From Tetraselmis striata (taxonomy: Eukaryota > Chlorophyta > Chlorodendrophyceae > Chlorodendrales > Chlorodendraceae): a stretch of DNA of 64,000 bases. The position numbers were made by a program, and so were the translations under genes. Positions 20,451-31,990 of the stretch are shown piece by piece. The DNA is taken from assembly GCA_006384855.1 (NCBI GenBank), contig VCJN01003318.1, positions 107,927-171,926 on the forward strand, read 5' to 3'. Position 1 is the first letter of the stretch. Each line of letters starts with the position of its first letter. The notes below the pieces were generated by a model. That model was not told the origin of the DNA. It made no database searches and saw only the letters and a program-made list of their open reading frames with translations.

Positions 20451-20557
20451 TAGTATTTATGTACCCCTGAGCCGGCTAGCTTGGGGGGAGGTGGGGACCA
20501 CATTGCCCTCCATTTCTAAAATATATGTATGTTTCTTTTTGGCACAGTTTACTGCGT

Positions 20558-21804
20558 TTAATGGCATGACGACTTCGTCTCGTGCCTGCACCGGTACCAA
20601 GCCCGCGGGTCGGGCCATACATTGTTTGTCATACTTGCGGGGAGTAGTGCTGGTAAAGTCGAAAAATGCATTCCGGGCATACCGGCTAGAAACGTCTGGA
20701 GTTCTTGGGTGGCGGCGCTGATAGTCGTTGGCGTGCGTCCAGCTTGGGGTTGGGTGCCTTGCCTGCAGAGCCTCCGCATACGATCCATCTGCGGCTGCAA
20801 GGGGGCCTTCCGGCGCGGTGGGCGACGGGGGCGATGAGCCTCTGCCGCGAGCTGGGCCAGGCGGGACGTTTGGGCTGGTGTGCTGGATGTGGGGGTATGC
20901 TCGAGGGGTTGGTGGCCTCCAAGGTCTCTCTTGTCGCGGTGGAGGCTTGGGCTGCGGCCGGCGGAGCCGGCTCGGGGTGCGGGGCTGGATCGACGCTTGT
21001 CGCCGGCTGCGCGACTGCCGGTGGCGAGTTGTCGCTGTCCATCTCCGTGGCTTGAGGGGCTGCCGCGGCCGGGTCGTGGGCCACTTGTAGCTGGGTAGTT
21101 GGTAGTGGCTGGAGCTCTTGGGGGAGCTGGCCGTGGTGCATCGCCGACTGGTCGGCTGTATGCGGCGCCGGGTGGTGAGCAGTCGCGATCTTGGGGGTCT
21201 TGGGGGGTTTGGCTCTGCCGCTTCGCGGCGCATCGATGGGGGCGCCGACCTCGGCCGCCTGGTGTTCCTCGGGTATGTTGATGTTCTTGTTGGATGTTAT
21301 GGTAGTCTCCTGCGGAGCCTGCTCTTCACGCCGCGGAGGGCGCTGGCCGTCAGTCAGATGGGGGCGGGCAGCCGGTGGAAGTCGGGTGCCTGCGATTTGT
21401 TCCGCACGGATGGCGGTTCGGATCTTGGGAGGTTGGGTCACACGGTTGCGGGTCGCCGGATTGCCGAATAGCAGAGCGACTTGCGTGGCACAGTCGGTAT
21501 CAAGGGGAAGATCGATTGGGGGCTAGCGGGACTGGCGGCTCGAAACGCAGAGGGGCCTGCGGACAGCAGGTGGGAGGCGGGTGTATGTGAAGTTTTTCGC
21601 GGCAACGGTTGCCGGGTTCTTGGTGGGTACGGCTCTGCCGCTTCGCGGCGCATCGAGGGCGGCGCCGATCGCGGCCTTCTGTTGCTCCTCGGGTCTATTG
21701 ATCTCCATGGTGGTTGTAGTGATGGCCTCCTGTGGAGCCTGTTTGGTAATGGGTCGGCCGGTCGTCGGGCGGTCCACCGTTTCACATGAGTACACTATCA
21801 TCAC
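20558..21804 (-). CDS. Pro/Ala-rich open frames with internal 420-bp duplication
   Basis: Minus-strand frames at 21804-21523 and 21441-20686 share a segment: QAPQE, then (I/R)PEE(H/Q)Q, then DAPRSGRA. In the DNA, GGCTCTGCCGCTTCGCGGCG recurs exactly 420 bp apart, at 21211 and 21631. The period is a multiple of 3. The proteins are hydrophilic and rich in Pro, Ala and Gln without recognised domains. A gag-like ORF of a retroelement or a disordered host protein are both possible. Continuity between the two frames was not established. Confidence 0.3.
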
Positions 21805-21809
21805 TAGTA

Positions 21810-22335
21810 GAGCCGCGCCGGCTCGCCCGGATTTCGTACATAGGCAGTACTTCGCCCGGTGTTAAGAGCCGGTTGGAAAGTGAGAACGAAGTCATGCCAT
21901 TGCAAAGCAAGGCGCAACAAAACCTACATTCGAGCATAGTAATGTAAGTTAACGGCATCAGCATCACGGCATTTGTATTTATAGCTATATGGAGGGGTGG
22001 CTTGGGCCATTGCCATATGGTTGGGTTGCCGTGGCCATGAGTGTAATTTATTGGCGATGGTTCCAGGAAGTGCGGGGTTTTTAGGTTTTTAGGGTTTTAG
22101 GTGCCTGTAAAACCACCCCCCTTGATTGAATGCCTGAATATGGCCGGATACAACACCCTACTGCATGCATGAGTGCATTGATGCTGTGAAAAGGTCATGC
22201 ATGTGTAAGTTACGGAGTGCTCATTTGCGAGTACTGTTAAATACTAGACAGAACGGACAAATAAAGCGTAGGGGGAGGGGGGAATTTGGGGGTGGGGGCC
22301 TTAATAATTACACAAAACATTAAATCGGACCAGCC
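21810..22335. other. No gene seen
   Basis: AT-richer sequence with a TTTTTAGGGTTTTAGG patch near 22080-22100, which is not a telomere array. No reading frame was recognised. Confidence 0.4.
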
Positions 22336-22339
22336 TAGT

Positions 22340-22735
22340 AGGTACGAATTTCATTTATTGCACGACAATAACCACGTGGGCGGCGCATTCCGCCGGTCTA
22401 TAGCATAATGAATGCAGGCCCCGGCTTTCGACGGAGGAATACCGACAATAGTTTTGAAATTTAAATTTATACAGCATAGGACTACGTGTACTCGACTCCT
22501 GTACTAGCGGCCTGTAGTCGCTACCGACAGTAGTCGCGCGAACTCATCGGTATTGGTTATCCCGCAGTAGGACCTGTAGATACGAATCTCATTTAATTAT
22601 TGCGCACGAGAACCGCGTGCGCGCGGCGCGGCGTTCCGCCGGTCAAGCATATCGAATGCAACCCCGTCTTCTGTGGAATAGCGACCATAGTTTTGAAATT
22701 TAAATTCAAGCAGCATACTACTGCAACCGACCTGT
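22340..22735. repeat. Diverged tandem duplication, period about 237 bp
   Basis: TACGAATTTCATTTA...CATTCCGCCGGTC...ATAGTTTTGAAATTTAAATT at 22342-22475 recurs as TACGAATCTCATTTA...CGTTCCGCCGGTC...ATAGTTTTGAAATTTAAATT at 22578-22708. Function is unknown. Confidence 0.8.
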
Positions 22736-22920
22736 CCCGGGCCGGCGCGCGAAAAACAAATCTATACTCAATAGAGTAGGGCTTGAAATCGCACGGCGGC
22801 CGAATCTGTGCCGTATCGGTTGAGTTGGTGCCTTTCGCAGCGGGCCCCCTTTGCTCGGCACCGGCGGTGCAGTCTTGCCGGCCCTCTCCCTCAGCTATAT
22901 TAATATGAAATACACGTGAA

Positions 22921-23302
22921 AAGTAAAAGTAAAGTTCGCCCCGGGACATCGGCCGATGTCGCCCCAGCACTTGACCTCTTGCGCCAATAACTGCAGTCGT
23001 AGGTCGGGCATAGCCCTTAGACCATTGCCTCATTTGAACCGCGATAGGCTAATGCATATAATTACATGCGATAGCTTCAATACAAGACGATCAAGGAATC
23101 ACCCGAAAAGACAACAAGAAACGTCCACTATAGCAACCGCGAGGTGGAAGCAACAACAGAAAAGGGTGCGGAAGGGCTAATGCATCAACCGTGTAAACCG
23201 AGGACACGCCGGGCCGATGTTGCAGAAATACATCGACCATGATTCGAACCCGGAACCTCTCGCACACAAGACGATCGCTCAACCGAGCGAACAAGGAATG
23301 TA
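22921..23302 (-). mobile_element. tRNA-derived SINE, copy 4, split by a LINE-B insertion
   Basis: SINE sequence runs 22921-23057 and resumes at 23175-23302 through to the tRNA-like head (GATTCGAACCCGGAACC reads as a B-box on minus). It is interrupted by 117 bp of LINE-B-like sequence. Confidence 0.8.
23058..23174 (-). mobile_element. LINE-B 3' fragment inserted in a SINE, 11-bp TSD
   Basis: The insert is flanked by GGCTAATGCAT at 23047-23057 and 23175-23185. It contains ATTACATGCGATAG and CCGCGAGGTGGAAGCA, matching the 3' region of the LINE-B copies at 1655 and 27026 with divergence. It is a nested, strongly 5'-truncated insertion. Confidence 0.7.
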
Positions 23303-24119
23303 AAATATACATACTCACAGCGACCATCATATTCGCGAGTAGCCGCCTTGTAAATATCGGCGTGAACATATGGTGCTCGCATCGGCTCCGCCCGCTAAGC
23401 ACACCAGGGATGCCGTGCTGGACGCTTCGTCAGTATCGACCGTAATTTGTCGCTACTACGGGTATAATCCGACAGATTCGATATACCCGATTGCTGCCCC
23501 TGACGACGACGCGCACAATATCCAGAGAGTCTCGTACTGATAGCGACTAATACTATTGAAACGCGTCGCGATGATATATGGTGTTGTCCGCCTGGCAAAT
23601 ACCGCACTTCATGAGTTTTGACATTAAGTATGGTATTGGAGTGTAATTGTAGTTACGATGAATTACGGGTGGAAACAAAGCGCCCCCTCCCCACCCAGGC
23701 GCCAGGGGGCAGCGCCACTTATTGTCACACGTAGTGCGGGCGGTGGCAGCATGAGGGGTTAAAGCTAGGGGTGCCGAGCAAAGGGGCCCCGCTGCGAAAG
23801 GCATCAACTCAACCGATACGGCACATATTCGGCCGCCGACGCGCGTTCATAGTGAAGCTATCTATAGGCTTAACAAGATTGTGTCTTTATTTCTGTAAGG
23901 AGGGGCGCTGCTCAGAGCGGTGGCCCGGGAAGCGATCGGGGTTGGCAACATGGGTAGTTAGAGCCGGGTGCCGTGACGAGCCGTGTGCGTAAGGCGTAAA
24001 CTAAACCGATGTCGCACCGATTCATCCGCCGCCGTGTTCAGAATGCAACTATGGCTGGGCTTAACAAAGTTACGTCTTCTTTTTCTCAAAGGAGGGGCGC
24101 AGTTCGAAGCAATGGGTCA

Positions 24120-25530
24120 TTCAAAAATTTGAAATTAGGTCATTCACGACCTGGACCAAGCCCTACATGTCGATGACGATGGTTTATGGCCAAAATCATG
24201 GACAAAATGCGGATGTGATCGTTGCACGCGCAGGCGGGAGAGGGTTCTCGCGGCCTCGGTGCCGTAGGCCAAAGCTTTTATATAACAGTGCATGGCCCCA
24301 TTCTCATAGCGCGCCATGGTGAGCCCAGTGGGGCGGCAATGGCGTGCACATGAATGCGTCGATGCTCGAGGAAATGATGTTGTGAAAGGGGGATCCGGCA
24401 TGGCGGCAGTGGGCATCGCTCAAGGGGGGTATGTGCCAAGTATGAGTAATCCGTGCACCAGTACATACAACACACTGTCCCGCCACAGTGTATCAGATTT
24501 TGAGATCCCCTCGGCGTAAAGTTTCACGCCAACATGTGGACCACACGCTGACAAGGACGTCATATTTCGACATTATATTTCCAAAAAAATCGAAAAGTGC
24601 TTAAATGGCCTCGGACGACCGTGCTGCCAATGTGGAATTTGTAGCCCTGCTCGCGTAGTTTTTATTGGTATTTATTTGAAAACTTTCTGACGTGTCCTCG
24701 CAACGCACTGAGCGATACCGCGAGTTTGAGAGCTGCACCACAAGGCGGCACTGCAATGGCGATGGTATTACGCCGCATCGTGCATGGGCGCACGCCACTA
24801 TGGCCCCACTCCAAGCAAAAATACCTCTTTGCTGACATGTTTCCTCGCCCACGCGTGGCCATCCCACCATGCAATGGTCTATGCATGCGCGGTGGGACGT
24901 GCGGGGCACCAACCCCCGTTGTTGTGGGGGTACTGGAAACGCTCAGTGTGGCGTAAGTGCCGCTCTTGCATGGCACTTGTTAGGGCCAAAGGGGTTGCTT
25001 GCACCCTATGGTGGTACAGGCTGAGTATAAATGTGAAATATTCCAGGATATCATGTCATAATAAAGCATAGAATCAGCTGCCCTACTATTCGTAAGCTCG
25101 GATCCGACAAGAAAGAGGCATGGGACTTATATGGGGGGGGGGGGGTATCAGTAGGGGTATGTTGGGTAGGAGTGATGGGTACAACCCCCATGTTTTAGAT
25201 TGAAGTGATTTGGCCGTGCACATTGAGGTGTATGTAGATGTAAAAACGAGGCGCGAATTTCGCACATCTCGAGTTTACATTAGCACAAATATGCAGAAAA
25301 GTATTCCTACGCGCAGCGCAAGAGGAGTTTGGCATGGCTCTATAGCAATCGACTGCCCATAGATGTGCTCGCATGGTACCGCGAGTGATCCCGCATCGCG
25401 CCTTCCAGCCGCTCATAATGCCCGCGTACATGAGCGTTGCACAAGTGTTACATCTGTCACGAGGCACGTACTCGGGTAGGTGTCTAATTTTGTGTAATTA
25501 GCATGCGCACGTTCTGGCAGCCGCTTCATA
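24120..25530. repeat. Diverged repeat shared with 29150-30130; no gene
   Basis: Patches match 29150-30130 loosely: ATCGCT...GTGCCAAGT(A/G)T...GTAAT(C/T)CGTG at 24414-24455 and 29580-29620, and TGTTTCCTC...CACGCG...TGGCCATCCC at 24838-24868 and 30007-30038. The class is unknown and no intact frame was recognised. A poly-G tract lies at about 25135-25145. Confidence 0.4.
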
Positions 25531-25534
25531 TGTA

Positions 25535-26520
25535 AGGCTCCGCATCAAGAATCAATAAAAGATCGAATCATGGTGCACCAGACAGATCGTGAATCGCACC
25601 AAGAATCAATATTTAGGCGCGGAATTTACTGGTGCACCGATATTTATTGGGCTGTAATATTCGGTGCACCGATATTTAGGCGCGGAATTTACTGTTCACC
25701 GATATTAAGGTACCGGTATTTACTGGTGCACCGATACTTCGGTGCCGACATTAACTGATGCACCAACATTTAACCGCATATTTTACCGATGCACCAATAT
25801 TTATCTGCGTAATTGAATCAACGACTGGTGCACCAAGAATCAACCGAGAATCAGCCACAGTGGGAGACATGTGTCATCGACGGCTTCGGTCGTGACGATG
25901 CTTAGAGAGGGTTGTACTCATTGATGATTCCCGCGGACGAAGGGGGAGGGCAGGGGCCGCAATCTTTTTCCCAAGTTGTATGGGATTGGTCCCATACATG
26001 CTTCTTAGTACTTAGCGCATGACACATGCTGCAGTAATGTGGTGTGCGTCCTGTCCACTTGATGCATGGATCAAAGTGTAATAATAATATGATGATGAAA
26101 GCCCTTATGTAATAAAAACTCCTCGTACTTGTACGAGTAATCATAATATGATGATGTTAATTGAGGCTCATTTTCATCGCATGAACTTGACACAATTTCC
26201 TTTCTTCCAGATTAACTTCAAATTCGCGGAGTAAAATCGATTAATACTGCATATATCACCTCTGGTGCACCAATATTTTCGCATAATTTTCTGGTGCACC
26301 AATATTTACACACGGAATTTACTGGTGCACCGATATTTAGACACGGAATTTACTGGTGCACCGATATTTATGTGGTGGATTTACCGGTGCACCAATGTTT
26401 AGCAACCCAATTAAATCGATTAAAGATCGGATCAACTGGATCATGCACCAATTCTTGATCTTTTTTTTCCGTCATGCACCAATTCTTGATATTTATCTCC
26501 TGAGGCTTGATGCGGAGCCC
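25535..26520. mobile_element. MITE with GGTGCACC repeat arrays and TA target site
   Basis: The left end is TA|AGGCTCCGCATCAAG at 25533 and the right end CTTGATGCGGAGCCC|TA at 26506-26522, giving inverted ends with 14 of 15 matches. Inside each end is an array of about 30-33-bp degenerate units built on the palindrome GGTGCACC followed by (A/G)ATATTTA and GGAATTTACT (25610-25850 and 26260-26460). A central unique part of about 400 bp has no coding potential. The TA duplication and lack of coding fit a Tc1/mariner-related non-autonomous element. CATATG also occurs symmetrically outside both ends. Confidence 0.6.
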
Positions 26521-26522
26521 TA

Positions 26523-27025
26523 TTCATATGGTAGCGCGCTACTAGCTCTTCACGCTGGGGCAAGCAAGTATCCAACTCTTATGGCGCGCGCGCGCCTCTT
26601 CAAAAACACGCAAGTCCACATTCGGCATAGATCGGTTATATTTCCTCCAAATTATACAATATCGCAGTAGTTTTCGCACCCCAAATTAATTTAAACACCG
26701 GCGCGACGGAGCTGGAGCGGGGCAGCTACAACACGCACGTACCGCTGGATAGGCCATAGTCTGTGTAGATTCCGGTCAGCCGGCTTTTGCAATCAAAACA
26801 CCGATGTCAAAAATGTCGAAAAATGACCGTTCCATTTCGCGGCTGCATACTGCACTCATCATCTAGTGACGACAACACAGGTTACGCCGATTGTGCCCGA
26901 GGCAAGCTAAACAATACTACTTAGTGCTGATCATTACATACCGTGGTGGCGCGAGGGCGATAGTAGTTTGTGCTGAATTGGAGCAAGGCAGTACATGTAG
27001 TCTTGGGGGCCGATTTACTAATAAT
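26523..27025. other. No gene seen
   Basis: Mixed AT-rich sequence without recognisable frames, up to the 3' end of LINE-B copy 2. Confidence 0.4.
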
Positions 27026-28375
27026 TACATGAGCTAGCAGCAGAAGGCGATATCAGGAAATCACAAAAAAGCAATCAAAAAGTTCCTCTTCAGCGACTGC
27101 GAGGTGGAAGCAGTACCATGAGAAGACGCAGAATGGGCACGCGCCCACGCATCAGACTTGGCCATCTGCACACCGGCAGAGAGAATGCCACCCAGGGTAC
27201 CATGCACGCAAGCCGAGACCCGCTGCAACAGCCCCCGCCGTGTGCGCGACAGGTGACGGCGGAACTCAACAGGTTGGCTGGCGACAAAGTTCCTAAGTGC
27301 CTGAACGGATTGACCACGAAGGAAGCATGAGATCGGGGCGGAAGGACCGCCAAGGAACGAAGTTGCGCACAGCCAACATCACCGCGAAGATTTAGACCAC
27401 CGTCAAAGTGGACTTCCCGAGACGGCCGCGGTCCTCAACAACAAAAGGGTAGTACCGGTGAACACCCTGCACTGGGGCAGAAGACGTCCGGTCCGCTGCC
27501 AACTTACCATGCTCCGCCTCGGTCGCCGCGATTCCCGGGATGCACCAGCGGGGGTAGTTGCTCCAAGTGGGGGTCGTGGAGGACACGCACGCGAAGTCGA
27601 TCATGTAATCACACGCCGGCCCGCCCCACGCACCCCAGCGTCAAGTCCGACGGCCGCGAGCGGTCTGCTGGGCGCAGCCCACTCGTCTCAAGGGTCAATT
27701 CGCCGGCTCCCGAACGGTCCCGGTCAAGCACCGCCCCCGCATCGATCAATTGCCACAGATGCCCAAAGATTCTTCAAAGCGGTATGCATGCGGTGCTTGT
27801 AGTTCGCTATGGGGCATATGGGTAGATGATCCACGATGAAATCCGTAGCGCTCCGGTTCGAGCCATCCGTAGAGCTAAGCCATAAGGGATCAATACCACA
27901 CGTGGGGCCCAGGGCAAGTGACAAGCGCGGAACCTCCGCGTGGGCAAAGGCCTAGTACCCGCGCAGCGGCGGCCGAATAAGCATCATGGGGAATCTTGCG
28001 GGCTGACTTGTGATCCGACTGGAAAAGCGATAGGGAGCCCGGCCCGCACGCGTTGTACATGCGCAGGGTATCAAGTCGCGAGGCCGCGGCACCAGTACGC
28101 TGGAAGCTGAGATCGAGGGCCACGAAGTCACGCAAGCGAATCGCACGGCTGAGGTGGCGTTGGACAACCATGGTCGTGGGTTGATCATCGGAGGTCGCAC
28201 CCGAACCCGTACCCGAGGGCGGAGAAGTAGAACCTGGCAGCGAGTCTGGGAGGGAAACAGTCGTTGCTGACGGAGGGTGCTGTGCCACTAAATCGCCATG
28301 CGACGGTATCTTCAGAGCTACAAAAGCGCATGTAGTAACGGTATTGGCAGTACTCGTACCACCGATAGGAAGCAA
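27026..28375 (-). pseudogene. LINE-B retroelement, longer 3' fragment, copy 2
   Basis: Minus-strand frames read in order: RLRDFVALDLSFQRTG and a YSAAAARVLG segment (28375-27890), HRMHTALKNLWASVAID (about 27760), MIDFACVSSTTPTW...IAATEAEHGKLAAD (27604-27520), VHRYYPFVVEDRGRLGK (about 27440) and an LRNFVASQ-like tail. The order DxA-x-x-T-PT, KxxxY, PFVxE-x-GRLG is typical of the stretch downstream of the RT domain in non-LTR elements. Frames shift between segments, so it is a pseudogene. The 3' end TCATG at 27026-27040 matches copy 1 and the 28-bp fragment at 53124. Confidence 0.55.
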
Positions 28376-28840
28376 TTGCTGGGCAGCAGAGGCGGCCTCA
28401 CCAGTGCCAACTTCAAGAGGAGTGGCCGTAAAAGGAGATGTGGTGACGCGCAGTCCTCCACTAATGCTCGTACCCGTACGGCGGGTCGTAGTAACAGCTG
28501 CTGGATATCCGATATATACTTTTTGGTTATTACAGGGAGCGCGTCAAGAGAATGCACGATATCCGATGTAGCGGTGGTCGTAGCATTACTGAAAGCTCTA
28601 CATTGCATTTCTGTGGAGCCGATTTACTGCTACAGTACATATTGCATTTCTGTGGAGCCCCGCCCCGGGCCGGCTTCGTAGATAAAAGGTCATCCCGCGT
28701 TCCCAGCTCGGAGGGTTTTCGAAATGCGCGTTGATACTCGAAAAATGCTCACCAACTACCGTACAGGTACCCTTGCAGGGTGGATAGTTCCCGTACCATC
28801 AATTTTGAAGCGTAGTGTACAGGTACTGGTAAAAGATCAG
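28376..28840. other. No gene seen
   Basis: Contains a short direct duplication, CATTGCATTTCTGTGGAGCC near 28601 and 28645. No recognisable coding sequence. Confidence 0.4.
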
Positions 28841-28948
28841 AAAGTAAAGTTCGCCCCGCCGGGACATCGGCCTAAGCCGCCCCAGCACTTGACCTCGTGC
28901 GCCAACTGCAGTCGGTCTGGCATAGCCCGTAGACCATTGCCTCATTCC
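28841..28948 (-). mobile_element. tRNA-derived SINE, copy 5 (3' part only)
   Basis: Tail, 3' block and about 80 nt of body are present and the tRNA head is absent, so the copy is 5'-truncated. Confidence 0.75.
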
Positions 28949-29149
28949 AACAGGTGTGAATTACACCCCTCCACATATGTCCGGGTTTTGCATTCTCGAT
29001 CGCAAAGCGCATGCATGGGCGAGGATAACGCCGGCTGCATGTGCATACATGCTAACTACAGTGGGAATAGTTCGGGCGAACGCCTATTGTGCGCTTTATA
29101 CCCACCCGCGCGACAACACGACCATTTGTGGGCGCCCTTTCAAAAACGC

Positions 29150-30130
29150 GAAATCAGTGCATGATGCGTTGGCGCCAGAAAATTGTGGGTTGCGCCAACC
29201 GTCCAAACCTATGGAAATAGCGGCACTCGTCGCACCAAACTCGGTGGTTACGGCCCTTGGCATAAGTTGCACACACCGTGCGTGTAGGCCACTGAAAGCA
29301 TGTCGCAATAGGCACGACGTGACACCCCAACGACAAGTTGGCCACTATGGGGAGCAATTTTGGGGTGAAAATGCTGCTGTTTCTGTGGCGAACGCACGTA
29401 GGAGAGGCGCTCGATGGCCCCCTTGGCGTAGGGCAATGCTCTACTATGGGGGCGCGTGGTGGAATGCCAGTTGCACCGTTTCGTGGGCGGGGTGGCGCGG
29501 TAGGGGCGTGGGCTGTAATTAATATGAAATTCCTTGAAAAATGCTGTGGAAAATGGAATTTTGGCTGGTAGATGTGTGTATCGCTAGGAGGCGGCACATG
29601 CCAAGTGTTGGTAATTCGTGGTCATCCACACACATAACGCTCTCGCATAGCCGAGTATGGGGCTTAGACACGCACTTGGCGCAAAGTCACGCGCCCGACA
29701 TGGGTGGGCACATAAGGCAGTGAGGGGCAATTTGGATGATCATCTTTGGGGATTTTTCCGGGGCCCCAGAAAATTCAAATTTTTGATTTTTAAAGATTGG
29801 TTTCGACGCAGACTTGAACGAGGAATTGCCTGGTATTTTTAAAACAATTTTCTGAGCAAACCCTGAGAAGTTATAGCGTTTTTAAGCGAAGGGGGTGTTG
29901 CTGCGCGTGGCCGACACTGATGCCACGCCAGTATCGCAACGCGAAATGTACTGGCCGCCGCCCACACGGCTGCACCCCAACCAAATGCACCCGAGCCCCT
30001 CGCCAATTTGTTTCCTCACGCGTTTATGGCCATCCCGCCGTTTGGTTGTCTATTCACGCGCGTCGGCGTGTGCGTGATACGACCCTGGTTTTGGTGCAGT
30101 TGCAGGCGAAGCCCACCCACGCACCAAGTG
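29150..30130. repeat. Second diverged copy of the 24120-25060 repeat
   Basis: See the matches described for 24120-25530. Minus-strand frames (29154-29597) contain a short CNLCQG-type Cys pair but no family was recognised. Confidence 0.35.
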
Positions 30131-30427
30131 CAGCGTGACACCCTAGTCAAAGGTCTTTAAGCTTCGGTTTGAGCCACTCGTCATGCAGGTTTTATAAAAC
30201 CCTCTGAGATTCCAGGGTTTCATCTCATATACCCTACGTTCAGGTACCCTAGACTTCTGAAGTCTTGAGACTGCCGAAAAGGGACCCCAAACTTATGTGC
30301 AGGGGTGTGTTGGCCATATGTCATTCGGCCATATATGGCCGACACGGCATGTTTGAATCACCCCAATGTTCCTATTGGCTGCATATGCCTATGGGGTGTA
30401 CAAAAAGGGCAGTTCCCCAGAGTTAGA

Positions 30428-30790
30428 AAATCAACACAGCAAGCCGCCTAAAAGCGGCCCGCATCCCGCATAAGGCGGGATGGATGAGTGATGTGCACAC
30501 GGTTCAGAGTCCGGGCCACGCGAGCACGTGTGTGTGTGGGTGATCCTCGGACGTGCTGTGCAACTTCAGCAACGGGATGGCAGACGAATCTGCGCCGTCT
30601 GATGAGGCAGCGAGCGCGCTCTCGAGCGGCCACCAAGCTCATGACCCCGAGGAAATCTCTTGCGAGCAAGGCCTCCTGGTGAGCCCGGGTGATGCACCGA
30701 GTGCCCCGCGATGAGAGGGCACCCCGATCCGCAGCCAAGCATGCGATACCACGCACTGTGCGGTGCACCCCCTTGCTCACCTCACCCACT
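30428..30790 (-). repeat. Repeat family C, copy 3 (longest, open frame)
   Basis: The minus frame 30448-30789 encodes 113 aa with RERARCLIRRRRFVCHPVAE and HTRARVARTLNRVHITHPSR. The copy at 37015-37345 encodes ARERACCLI and HTRARVAHTLGR in the same order, and the copy at 217-585 encodes RTLNRVRITHPSRLMRDAGR. No known domain was recognised. Confidence 0.55.
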
Positions 30791-30850
30791 CACCTCATTC
30801 CAACAGGTACTACTAATACTGCGATGATATGCATTTAATAAATAAATATC

Positions 30851-30930
30851 TGTAAAGTAATGTAAATTTCGCCCCGGGACATCGGCCGAAGGCGCCTCGC
30901 ACTTGACCTCGTGCGCCAACTGCACCCATA
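30851..30930 (-). mobile_element. tRNA-derived SINE, copy 6 (3' end only)
   Basis: Tail TGTAAAGTAATGTAAA, the CGCCCCGGGACATCGGCCG block and the CACTTGACCTCGTGCGCC body segment are present. The rest is missing. Confidence 0.7.
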
Positions 30931-31090
30931 GCATATGTATGAGAATGTTAAATAATGAAAAGAAATAATAATGTATCCACCCATCCGTCAGCACCATTGA
31001 TGGCACAGCATTGGCTCCTGCTTTTGCGCCGCGGCAATGTGATGTTTGCCATAACATGTGCTTCTTCAACGTCGCAACGCCTGACGCTCC

Positions 31091-31990
31091 GTGTCGGTGC
31101 CGGGCAGGGCGTGGACGTGGACGCGAAGGACGGGATGCGGCTGGCGGAGGTGCTGCGGCGTCACCGACGTGGTGTGCTGGGTGTGGAAAGAAGAGGAGGT
31201 GCCCGTGGAGATGGCTGCGGACGGCAGCGTAGCGAGCGCCTTCAGCCGCGCATTCTTTGGGCGTTTGTGTTTGACGTCCTGCTGGGTGCGCTCTGAGTCA
31301 CGGGAGCGGTCTGTCCAATTAGACCCAGACGTCGCAGACACGCCAGAGCGCCAAGCCATCAGGTCTAGGTGTGCTGATGTTCAGGCCAAGCAAGCCATAG
31401 CAATGCTGACCAGAGTGGCTGCACGTCATAGGCCAGCACCATTGGTTGGTGATGTCGTCCGTATCCCAATTCCAAGCGTCGACCGCTCCAAGCCAGATGC
31501 ACAATGCTTGGTGTGCATCGTCATCAAGGTAACAATCCCTATGTATATGTAAATGTATTTTTGGTATGGCATTGCCTACGTACTATGTGCTTGTGGTTTT
31601 GATTTATTGGGTGTGTGACATATCATGGCTTTGAACTGGTGTTTCAGGTGAATGAGCATGGCCTTTCAGGCTTGCGACCAAGGCTGGAGTCATAAGGCCA
31701 ACTTGTGGCCACGGGGATATTGATCGTGTGCGTGACAGTGTCCCAGCGCAACACGGGCTGCGGGTGTGCTTGAACAATGGCGAGAGAAGCCAACTGGAAA
31801 CAGATATCAGTGCGCAATGCTTCGGCTTCTGTATCCCTATTTGCTGGCCATGGTGTGTTGAGGTGTAGTTGCAAGGGTCCGTGCAGAACCAATGTATGCG
31901 CATGCCGCAAAGCACGCAGGAAATGCAACTCCGGGTGTCAGAATGGCGAGGGTGCTTCCACTAGCCAAGTTCTGACCCATGTCCGTGTCC
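31091..31990 (+). pseudogene. Transposon-derived protein with CXC (tesmin/TSO1-like) Cys cluster
   Basis: The first exon ends QAKQAIAMLTRVAARH, then VGDVVRIPIPSVDRSKPD and IVIK at 31530, followed by GT. A TTTCAG acceptor at 31648 continues in frame as VNEHGLSGLRPR before a stop. Further on, a frame at 31777-32010 reads LRCSCKGPCRTNVCACRKA and CNSGCQNG. The order DxVxIPIPxVDRxKxD, V-x-E-x-GL, Cys-rich CXC motif is one found at the end of transposon-related proteins (KRBA2-like). Here a stop and frame change separate the parts, so it is probably a fossil. Confidence 0.5.

Larger units (their letters stand above)
22790..23850. repeat. Inverted repeat pair (about 65-bp arms) enclosing SINE copy 4
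   Basis: The arm at 23775-23845 (GCCGAGCAAAGGGGCCCCGC...CAACTCAACCGATACGGCAC) occurs inverted at about 22795-22865 with few changes. The arms are 0.9 kb apart. The right arm also begins a diverged tandem duplication: AAGGCATCAACTCAACCGA at 23798 and AAGGCGTAAACTAAACCGA at 23990. The pair may be the ends of an element or an inverted duplication. Confidence 0.7.
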
